Assembly (NCBI RefSeq): GCF_004295585.1
Contig: NZ_AP019400.1
Location: 5,611,501 to 5,675,500 of the forward strand
Reading direction: 5' to 3'
DNA: 64,000 nt
From: Cohnella abietis
Lineage (GTDB): Bacteria > Bacillota > Bacilli > Paenibacillales > Paenibacillaceae
Every line of letters begins with the position of its first letter. Positions within the stretch are counted from its first letter, which is position 1. Made by a program: the position numbers and the translations under genes. Shown one piece after another: positions 54,716 through 62,283 of the stretch. The notes under the pieces were generated by a model that made no database searches, was not told where the DNA came from, and worked only from the letters and a program-made list of their open reading frames with translations.

Positions 54716-55957
54716 ATGAAACCTATTACAGCCTTATTGTTAGGTGCAGGCAGCAGAGGAAATTATATTTACGGACCTTACGCGGAAAAATATCCAAACG
54801 ACCTTGTATTTGTGTGCGTTGCTGAACCTGACAAGCATAGAAGAGAAGCTTTTGCTGCCTTGCACGGAATTCCGCCGGAGCAATGCTTCGCTTCATGGGA
54901 AGAAGCGCTCGCACAAGGTAAAATCGCTGATGCAGCTATCATCAGCACGCAGGACCGCATGCACTTTGAACCAGCAATGAAAGCTCTTGAGCTGGGCTAC
55001 CACCTTATTCTTGAGAAACCGATGTCCACAGTTCAGGAGGAATGTATCGAGTTGGAGGCGGCGGCTAATAAATTTGGACGTCTCTTGATGGTTAGCCATG
55101 TTCTGCGCTACTCCTCCTTCTGGGCAGGTATTAAAAAGGTAATTGCCGATGGAGGTATTGGACAAGTCACTTCTATTCAGCTTACGGAAAACGTCGGGCA
55201 TCAGCACATGTCCCATAGCTATGTACGCGGACATTGGCGTAATAGCACCCTATCCAGTCCAATTATTCTGGCCAAATCGTGCCACGATCTAGATCTGATT
55301 TCATGGCTCATGGATCAGAAATGTAACCGCGTCAGCTCTTTTGGCAGCTTAATGCATTTCCGTGAAGATCAGGCGCCTGTCGGTTCAACAGCTCGATGCA
55401 CGGATGGTTGTGCAGTAGAGAGGAATTGTCCTTACTCCGCGATAAAAATTTATATGGAGACGCAAGAACCGAATTATGCCCGCCATATCTCGAATGACCC
55501 AACACCGGCCAATACTTTGCAAGCGATTAAAGAAGGTCCCTATGGTCGTTGTGTGTATCGTTGCGACAACGATGTCGTTGATCATCAGGTTGTGAATATG
55601 GAATTCGAAAGCGGAGCTAATGCCTCATTCACGCTGTCTGGCTTCACCCGCTATATTGCCCGTACGGTACAAATTATGGGGACACATGGCGAAATTCAAG
55701 GAAATATGGAAGAGGGACGCTTCAAAATTTATCTATTCGCATCCGGTCAATGCGTTGAGCATCAGTTCGATATCACGCATGATGGACACGGCGGTGGGGA
55801 CGATCATTTTGTCCGCTCCTTTGTCCAAGAAGTACGGCGTTTTGATAAGGACCAAGCGAGTGGCCTAACATCAGCTACCGCTTCATTGCAAAGCCATCTC
55901 ATCGCTTTTGCTGCTGAACAGTCCCGGCTTTCCGGTGGTCAACCTGTCGTAATATAG
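54716..55957 (+). CDS. Gfo/Idh/MocA oxidoreductase with Cys-rich insert (copy B)
   Basis: 413 residues; AAAGGAG before ATG 54716. Close paralogue of the protein at 51743: ALLLGAGSRGNYIYGPYAEKYP, EKPMSTVQEE, HDLDLISWLMDQKC, the same Cys spacing (RCTDGCAVERNCPYSA, GRCVYRCDN) and DGHGGGDDHFV. Co-transcribed with the LacI gene. Having one copy on each side of the operator region suggests duplication followed by specialisation, or a heteromeric enzyme. Confidence 0.93.
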   Translation: MKPITALLLGAGSRGNYIYGPYAEKYPNDLVFVCVAEPDKHRREAFAALHGIPPEQCFASWEEALAQGKIADAAIISTQDRMHFEPAMKALELGYHLILEKPMSTVQEECIELEAAANKFGRLLMVSHVLRYSSFWAGIKKVIADGGIGQVTSIQLTENVGHQHMSHSYVRGHWRNSTLSSPIILAKSCHDLDLISWLMDQKCNRVSSFGSLMHFREDQAPVGSTARCTDGCAVERNCPYSAIKIYMETQEPNYARHISNDPTPANTLQAIKEGPYGRCVYRCDNDVVDHQVVNMEFESGANASFTLSGFTRYIARTVQIMGTHGEIQGNMEEGRFKIYLFASGQCVEHQFDITHDGHGGGDDHFVRSFVQEVRRFDKDQASGLTSATASLQSHLIAFAAEQSRLSGGQPVVI

Positions 55958-56049
55958 CCATCGTCTCTACTGCTTCTCGCGGAACTGCGCAAACGGGGGA
56001 TATCCCAACTTTTAATAGACTTTCCTGCAATTCATCGAGAAATATGATG

Positions 56050-56077
56050 AAAAAGACCGGGGCGAATATCCCGGTCT
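56050..56077 (-). terminator. Terminator for the minus-strand protease unit
   Basis: AGACCGGG (56054-56061) pairs with CCCGGTCT (56070-56077); on the minus strand five T follow. It lies 30 bp after the small candidate ORF at 56107. Confidence 0.75.
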
Positions 56078-56106
56078 AACAAGAATTCGTTAGATTTACA
56101 GTTTAA

Positions 56107-56187
56107 TTAATGCTTTTTCTGCAGTCGCGGATTTAACCGACAACAGTCCTGACAGTGGTAGACTGCTCTTTGAAGAGACTGCAACAT
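56107..56187 (-). CDS. Candidate small Cys-rich ORF (26 aa)
   Basis: ATG 56187 has GGAG 7 nt upstream; the 26-residue product contains a C-x2-C-C motif (YHCQDCCRLN) and a basic tail (RLQKKH). It lies between the S41 protease gene and a terminator. The frame extends upstream into the protease 3' end, so it may also be the tail of a decayed gene or chance. Confidence 0.25.
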   Translation of the reverse strand: MLQSLQRAVYHCQDCCRLNPRLQKKH

Positions 56188-56237
56188 GAAATTCTCCAAT
56201 TGATGAACTCGCCCCTCAACTTTACTCAGGTAGCCGA

Positions 56238-57929
56238 CTAACCATTGAAAGAATCTAATGCATATTTCAATTCCACGTCCTGCCCATCGATATATTTCAT
56301 CTTAAATGTTTGCTCGTTCATCGGAACCGTGATATCTGGAATCGCTCCGCCATATCCGCGTTCAGTGCTATCACCTTGAATCGTTTTGTTTTGATTAAGC
56401 GATCTGCCGTCTGGGAACCGCACGGTATATCCTTCCGGCATTTTCATTTCTATAGGAGAGGTCACGACTCCGAACGAACCGTTCGTGGACGTAAAGCCGA
56501 TTATCTTGACATTGGGCATTCCTTTTAAGAACAAAGGCAAACCTTCCCCCGAGCTCGCGGTGTTACAATTAATGATGACGGCGATTTTCCCTGAAAAGTA
56601 AAGCTGCGAAGGATGAACGGTTCTAGTTTCGGCGCGGTTGATTTCGAAACGTCCCGTATTTCGATTGTAGTAACTGACGTATTCATAGTTTTTTTTCTCG
56701 TTCACGAAATGTCCTGCCATTTGAGCTACAAGGTCATCGTCTCCGCCCGGATTATCCCTTAGATCGATGATGACTCCCTTTACGCGTTTCTCTTGAAACT
56801 CTTTTAATTTGTCTTCCAGTGCTTGCGCGGGATCGGATTGCGTCGTTCCGGGAAGAAAATATCTGATTTTCACGTACCCGTATTCCTCACGAAGGATCTC
56901 ACCTTCTACGGGAGGATCTTCTTTTTTTAGTTTAATTTTCGTTTTCTTCAACGTCTCGTAATGATCGTCGTAGGCTGTAAGCGTCGCCGTCATGATCGCT
57001 TGATCGTCCCGATTCCGAAATTCGACTTGGATTTCTTTGCCGATCGGAGCTCTTGCCAAGAACCGCCCTTGATTTTGAATCCGATCTCCTTCCGTTGCCG
57101 ACGGGTTCTCGCTCCAGGACGTTTGGTCCAAAGCTAGCTGAACGTCTTTCCCATCCCACGAGATGATTTCGGCTCCAAGCTTGATTCCGCTTTTGTCGGC
57201 CGGGCTACCCGCTAACAGCAAGCTAACCAGCACCTTGCCCTCATCCAATCGCACCGCGCTAATCCCGACTCCTCCACCGACTTCATTTTTAAACATCCTA
57301 TTATCATCGTATAGACGTTCGTTCGCGATTTTGATATGACCGTCGCGGAAAGAAAAGAGGTAATCTCTTAAAGTTTTATAGTAGAGGTTCGGATCATGAT
57401 TGATTTCCGCTTGGAGGAATAGAGGCTCGTATTTCTTTTTCTTTGCTTCCCAATCGATTTTTTTCCAGTCTCCAAAAGGGTATTCTGCGGACAACCTTTC
57501 GTTCATCGCGATGAAAGCTTTGGAATAGCTCTTATGGCTTAAATCGCTAACAGGATTGTACCGAACCTCTCCCGCAATGGTTAAAGCCAATAGCGTAGGC
57601 AATGAAGCGAGAACGCAAACGATAACCATGACCAGCCGAATCCTAGAGGACATCGGCTTGTTCGCCGATTTAAAGATTCTTCTAACGCTGGATAAGAAAA
57701 GGATGGCCGTAGAGGAGTAAATCAGCAGAGCCAGTATAGAGGAGTCTCCATCGATAAGGCTTATCACCGCAATGATTACACCCGCGCTCGGTATAAAATC
57801 AAACCACCGGTTATTTTTGAAATGGGGCAAAGCATACCTCAGCAAAACGAACAAGTTTAGCGCGCATAAAATCATTTCCCAGACAGTCAACCATTTCAAC
57901 GAATCAATAACATCTTGAATAAAGCTCAT
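56238..57929 (-). CDS. S41 peptidase with N-terminal membrane domain and PDZ
   Basis: Start ATG 57929 is chosen for GGAGGAG 9 nt upstream; 563 residues. Four hydrophobic helices in the first 125 residues, then an extracytoplasmic helical part, a PDZ-like domain (GGGVGISAVRLDEGKVLVSLLLAGSPADKSGIKLGAEIISWDG) and an S41 protease core: VKGVIIDLRDNPGGDDDL and the nucleophile region NTASSGEG (S459/S460). C-terminal-processing proteases usually have one helix, so the four-helix membrane part is unusual. It is 79 bp downstream of the histidine kinase gene, possibly in the same transcript. Confidence 0.9.
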   Translation of the reverse strand: MSFIQDVIDSLKWLTVWEMILCALNLFVLLRYALPHFKNNRWFDFIPSAGVIIAVISLIDGDSSILALLIYSSTAILFLSSVRRIFKSANKPMSSRIRLVMVIVCVLASLPTLLALTIAGEVRYNPVSDLSHKSYSKAFIAMNERLSAEYPFGDWKKIDWEAKKKKYEPLFLQAEINHDPNLYYKTLRDYLFSFRDGHIKIANERLYDDNRMFKNEVGGGVGISAVRLDEGKVLVSLLLAGSPADKSGIKLGAEIISWDGKDVQLALDQTSWSENPSATEGDRIQNQGRFLARAPIGKEIQVEFRNRDDQAIMTATLTAYDDHYETLKKTKIKLKKEDPPVEGEILREEYGYVKIRYFLPGTTQSDPAQALEDKLKEFQEKRVKGVIIDLRDNPGGDDDLVAQMAGHFVNEKKNYEYVSYYNRNTGRFEINRAETRTVHPSQLYFSGKIAVIINCNTASSGEGLPLFLKGMPNVKIIGFTSTNGSFGVVTSPIEMKMPEGYTVRFPDGRSLNQNKTIQGDSTERGYGGAIPDITVPMNEQTFKMKYIDGQDVELKYALDSFNG

Positions 57930-58008
57930 CGTACATACTCCTCCGATCGGTTCAATGTAATTCACACTGAGCTTATTGGAGAAATATGAACGGAGCGTGA
58001 ACTTATTT

Positions 58009-59394
58009 TCAAATTGCGGAATCTGAAGGAGGGATAGCGGGGAGCGTCACGGTAAACGTTGCGCCCAGTCCGATGGTACTCTTCACCTCTATGCTTCCGC
58101 GATGGAGAGAAACGATTTTGTGGGAGATGGCAAGACCGAGACCACTGCCGCTGCGGTCTTGGGCCCGTGACTTGTCTGCTTTGTAGAAGCGCTCGAAAAT
58201 AGAGCTTAAATCCTCCGGCGCAATGCCGATCCCGGAATCGCTTATCGCAACGGCAATCTCATGAGGATGGGGTCGGCTAATCGTAATGAGGACTTCTCCG
58301 TCACGAGGCGTGAACTTAATGGCATTCCCGAGCAAATTCATCCAAACTTGATTCAGTTGATCTCGGTCGGCCGTTATTTTGACTCCGGAACCCGAAGGGG
58401 ACTCTATCTCGACGCGAATGCTTTTGTCCGACCACTGGGGCTCGCACGCGACGATGACTCGTCGAATTTGCTCATCTAGGTTAAACAATTCCGTCTCGAA
58501 CGGATGATGATCCGATTCGAGGGAAGCGAGCTTCAGCAGATTATCGCTGAGTCTGGATAATCTGTCGCTCTCGGTAACAATAATTTCCAAGTATTGGACG
58601 CGATCGTCCTCCGCAATAACCAGATTACCATCCTTCAACGCCTTCGCGAATCCGGAGATGGAAGTTAACGGCGATTGGATTTCATGGGACACATTCGATA
58701 CGAAATCCTGTCGCATCCGCTCCATTTGCTTGATTTCCCGTGCCATGTCGTTAATGCTCCGCGAGAGAGTTCCCAACTCATCTCTGCGATTGATTTTCAA
58801 CTCAACCTCAAAGTTCCCTTTAGCCAATCGCTTAGTCGCATCCGTCATCGCTTGAAGAGGCTTCACCAGATATCTGCCGGCAATGAGAATACACAAGCTT
58901 CCGATCGCGAGCATGAGGAACAGAATAGTGAAGAATAAACGGATGAGTGTAATTTCGTTCTTGGTAGAACTCTGCAAAAATAAGGCATAACGCTTTCCTT
59001 CGGACGAAAACGGAAGGCCAACGAAAGTACCGCTATCTTTTCCCTGCGAACGGTACGGTTCTCCGCGCAGTACCATGCGAACCGATTCCGGGTTAATCGC
59101 TTCGACCTTCTTGCCCTTGGTCGGCACATAGGAGTTCATCCCGCCATTGGCGTCGTAAAGCTGCAAGGTATAGGAAACCAATTCGGCCATATTATCCATA
59201 AAAGCATTCAAATCCGAAGGATTCGTTTGTTCATATACGCGTATCATACGATCGCCGGCCGCGATCATATCGTTTTTCCCCGTAGTGTTAAGATTACTCT
59301 GAAATAGGGCAAGGGAGAGAAGAAGGGATGAGATCAAGCTGATGACGATGGTGGCCAGGAAAGTCAGCACGACGCGAACGTATAACGTTTTCAT
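58009..59394 (-). CDS. HAMP-domain sensor histidine kinase
   Basis: 461 residues. Helix near 8-30, extracellular sensor (about 31-160), second helix (about 162-185), HAMP, dimerisation box with H237 (SNVSHEIQSPLTSISGF), N box (NLLGNAIKFTP), G boxes DSGIGI and GSGLGLAI. Overlaps the response regulator gene by 4 bp (ATGA), giving a coupled pair. The signal is unknown; the adjacent S41 protease suggests envelope stress. Confidence 0.95.
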   Translation of the reverse strand: MKTLYVRVVLTFLATIVISLISSLLLSLALFQSNLNTTGKNDMIAAGDRMIRVYEQTNPSDLNAFMDNMAELVSYTLQLYDANGGMNSYVPTKGKKVEAINPESVRMVLRGEPYRSQGKDSGTFVGLPFSSEGKRYALFLQSSTKNEITLIRLFFTILFLMLAIGSLCILIAGRYLVKPLQAMTDATKRLAKGNFEVELKINRRDELGTLSRSINDMAREIKQMERMRQDFVSNVSHEIQSPLTSISGFAKALKDGNLVIAEDDRVQYLEIIVTESDRLSRLSDNLLKLASLESDHHPFETELFNLDEQIRRVIVACEPQWSDKSIRVEIESPSGSGVKITADRDQLNQVWMNLLGNAIKFTPRDGEVLITISRPHPHEIAVAISDSGIGIAPEDLSSIFERFYKADKSRAQDRSGSGLGLAISHKIVSLHRGSIEVKSTIGLGATFTVTLPAIPPSDSAI

Positions 59395-60071
59395 CCCGGA
59401 TTCACCGCCAGGCGATAGCCGACGCTGCGTGCCGTTTCAATGCGGAAGTGGTGGACGTCTCCGGAAAAGCGTTCCCGCAGCCGCTTGATATGCACATCGA
59501 CGGTCCGGTCGTCGCCCTCATAATCCATGCCCCAAATCTGGGTGATCAGCTGCTCTCTAGTAATGATTTGTCCGGGATGACTGGCCAGCATGAACAGCAG
59601 CTCGAATTCTTTCAGCGGCAAGGTCGATTCCTCGCCTCCTCGCATAATTTTATACGTTTTCCTGTTCAGCACGATCTCCCCCAACGGGATGACCTGAGAC
59701 GAGGCAATACGGTATCGCTTCAATAGCGCTTTAACCCTCATCACAAGCTCCGCTGGATCGAACGGCTTTGTCATATAATCGTCGGTCCCGAGCTGGAAGC
59801 CTTTTATCTTATTTCCCGATTCGCCTTTGGCCGTAACCATAAGGAGCGGAATTTCGGGATCGCTTTTACGAATCTCTATGCATAAATCCCAACCATCCAT
59901 TTGTGGCATCATGATGTCGAGGATGACCAGATCGATTCCCGGTCCCTTGACGATGGCATGTGCATCGACGCCGTTGTCCGCCTCGGTCACATCAAACCCT
60001 TCATTTTTTAAGTATAGGCGCATGAGGGATCGAATGTTCGGATCATCGTCCACAATAAGTATTTTGACCAT
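59391..60071 (-). CDS. OmpR/PhoB-family response regulator
   Basis: 226 residues; GGGGGA 8 nt before the start. Receiver with DDD pocket and phosphoacceptor D52 (VILDIMMPQMDGW), K in VTAKGESG, and a winged-helix C-terminus (EFELLFMLASHPGQIITREQLITQIWGMDYEGDDRTVDVHIKRLRERF). Partner of the kinase encoded directly downstream. Confidence 0.96.
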   Translation of the reverse strand: MVKILIVDDDPNIRSLMRLYLKNEGFDVTEADNGVDAHAIVKGPGIDLVILDIMMPQMDGWDLCIEIRKSDPEIPLLMVTAKGESGNKIKGFQLGTDDYMTKPFDPAELVMRVKALLKRYRIASSQVIPLGEIVLNRKTYKIMRGGEESTLPLKEFELLFMLASHPGQIITREQLITQIWGMDYEGDDRTVDVHIKRLRERFSGDVHHFRIETARSVGYRLAVNPG

Positions 60072-60554
60072 ATCAACAATCCCCCACTAATATTCTCAGG
60101 ACTGACCAAGCGGTGGCCTTCGTACAGCTTCAGAAGCACTATATAAAAAGCAACCAAACGCAAACATACGGCTGTTTTACGATTAAAAACATTTTATGGC
60201 TATCTAGCTCAGATAGTCTATCCGCTGCCTAATCCTTTTCGGGCATGTAGATACCATCAAAATGTGATTCCCCTAACCCAGACATACTTCTAAATATATC
60301 ATTTTTAGTAACATTTCGAAAAATGTTGGCATATCCCTGTAAAATTGATTTTTTATTCTTGTTCCCTATCGTCACCGCCGGTATCATGTATACGCTTCTG
60401 CTATACGTAGTTTAGAAACACCGATCTTCTCTGCTACGCTTTTTAAAGATAGTGGAGGGTAGTTTAGTTTACTTCCAAATTACTGTTTGTCTATTACCAC
60501 ATCCCTCATGCGCCCGCCATAACCAATTACGCCCAATCTCATTTCCAAACCCAC
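60072..60554. other. Gene-free stretch before the repeat array
   Basis: About 480 bp holding the upstream region of the response regulator gene and a short CTATCT/AGATAG dyad near 60200. No gene, promoter or RNA can be supported. Confidence 0.4.
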
Positions 60555-61158
60555 CCAGACAAGACTTCCGTTGCTCGAAAATATCGAACAGCTCCCTCCA
60601 GACGTGTGGCATCTAGACCATGTTGGTCGAAAATATCGTACATCTCCCTCCAAACATGCCGCCTCCAGACCCCGTTGCTCGAAAATATCGTACATCTCCC
60701 TCCAAACGTACCTCGTCCAGACCACGTTGCTCGGAAATATCGTACATCTCCCTTCAAACGTACTTCGTCCAGACCTCGTTGCTCGAAAATATCGAACATC
60801 TCCCTCCAAACATGCCGCCCCCAGACCAAGTTACTCGAAAATATCGTACATCTCCCTCCGGACGTGCCGCCTCCAGACCCCGTTGCTCGAAAATATCGTA
60901 CATCTCCCTCCAAACGTACCTCATCCAGACCCCGTTGCTCGAAAATATCGTACATCTCCCTCCAAACGTACCTCGTCCAGACCCCGTTGCTCGAAAATAT
61001 CGTACATCTCCCTCCGGACGTGCCGCCTCCAGACCACATTGCTCGAAAATATCGAACATCTCCCTCCAAACGTACCTCGTCTAGACCCCGTTGCTCGAAA
61101 ATATCGTACATCTCCCTCCGGACGTGCCGCCTCTAGACCACGTTGGTCGAAAATATCG
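60555..61158. repeat. 52-bp tandem repeat array (11 full units plus one partial)
   Basis: TTGCTCGAAAATATCG or a close variant starts at 60571, 60623, 60675, 60727, 60779, 60831, 60883, 60935, 60987, 61039, 61091 and 61143, exactly every 52 bp. In each unit the first 29 bases, through ACATCTCCCTCC, are nearly constant. The remaining 23 fall into two classes: AAACGTACCTCGTCCAGACC-like (60675, 60727, 60883, 60935, 61039) and GGACGTGCCGCCTCCAGACC-like (60623, 60779, 60831, 60987, 61091). Since 52 is not a multiple of 3 and the unit has almost no stops, long frames appear on both strands; these are not real genes. Confidence 0.95.
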
Positions 61159-61578
61159 TTCAACGCCCAATAGGAAGCATAGATGTCCCAAAAGATGAGA
61201 AATCAATAGTATTAACTGACCGAGAGAAGTCTCATTATGAGCAAACGGAGATTGACTTTGGTGTATCCCTTTGTTTCAAGTATAGTAGGTTGCTCGAATG
61301 GGCATCTACTCGCATCTCTATACATTCCATTATCCGACTCGACTTTTTGAGTCTTTTGTAATCGTAATGTGCTAGCGATTACTTTGCTCATCCAACAATC
61401 CTCCTTCCACGCAAAAAAAGCCGACTGCGCTGAACATTCAAGAGTTCAGATAAGCGGAATTTTTATCTTTGTAATCTGTTTCTTTGGCATGCTTTATCTC
61501 GAGCGCAAACTTAAAGTTTCCTTTAGGTTTCATAAATGGGCTAATCTACCACGATAAAATACAAGGAGGGAAATCGCT
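61159..61578. other. Gene-free stretch after the repeat array
   Basis: About 420 bp. A 72-codon frame (61143-61361) begins inside the repeat and lacks a ribosome site, so it is not supported. Nothing else recognised. Confidence 0.4.
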
Positions 61579-62012
61579 ATGAAAATCAATGCTGCATCTG
61601 CATCATCTGACTCGGACAGATGGAAAAATGTTAATGAGACGACATTGGTCGATGCGGGAATTAAGGATGTCACAGCAGAAAACCTATCCGCCTTCCAATA
61701 CGATTTGGAAACCATTGCAACGCTATACCCAAGAACAATTGCTCAAATTCAAGCAATTGTCGATGAGACGATTCAAAAAACAATGGTAAATACAATTTAC
61801 TCCTATTTAGATCCTCTCTGTGGAGGATCTCCCCCCCTACCTTAGAAGTATTCGCTCGTGCCGGTATCACCGGAGTGGATGCTTTAAATTTAGATGCTAT
61901 CTTAGATGGACTTAGTTGGACCTATCAGGCTTCCAGAAGCAATCCCTTTGGAACGCCTATGTTTACTAAACAAGATATTCAAAAAATTGTAGACCTTTTT
62001 TTAACACGATAA
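61579..62012 (+). pseudogene. Small acidic protein gene interrupted at a poly-C run
   Basis: AAGGAGGG precedes ATG 61579. The frame reads 88 codons and stops just after seven C (61831-61837). One extra C would continue it without a stop to TAA 62010-62012, giving about 144 residues. The two halves look related: DAGIKDVTAENLSAFQYDLETI then IAQIQAIVDET; RAGITGVDALNLDAILDGLSW then KQDIQKIVDLFLTR. That internal resemblance across the break says the downstream part was coding. It could be a true mutation, a phase-variable run or a sequencing error. Related short repeats occur in Paenibacillus surface proteins; function unknown. Confidence 0.7.
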
Positions 62013-62229
62013 GGATTAAAAAAGGTCATAATCTTAACAATGTAAAGGGTTCTCTAAGTAGGTTTTTTGTTTTTTCCTGCCCAAAAAGTCAAAATGAATG
62101 GGTATTCGATCGGGAGAATAAATGTAATGGAAAACCCTTCCGCTTCAACTACGACACCTGTTGTAATTCGATTTAGATCAATTCCTGCCGGCAATTAGTC
62201 GGTTTCACTTCCTAAAATAAACTAAAAAT

Positions 62230-62258
62230 TAAAGTGGACACCGTTTTCACAGTATCCA
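62230..62258 (-). terminator. Terminator of the SLH gene
   Basis: GTGGACAC pairs with GTATCCAC (one mismatch, 10-nt loop), followed on the minus strand by a T-rich stretch, shortly after the stop at 62284. Confidence 0.65.
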
Positions 62259-62283
62259 CCTTAGCTGTTATGAAACTTTTAAC

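Noticed and set aside
60555..61158. CRISPR-like geometry: about 29 bp constant and 23 bp variable, repeated every 52 bp
   Set aside because: The variable parts are not unique; they fall into two recurring near-identical classes, and no cas gene is nearby. It is a tandem repeat.
60480..61173. Several long overlapping frames on both strands across the repeat array
   Set aside because: They arise because the 52-bp unit lacks stops in nearly all frames; they carry no domain and start inside repeats.
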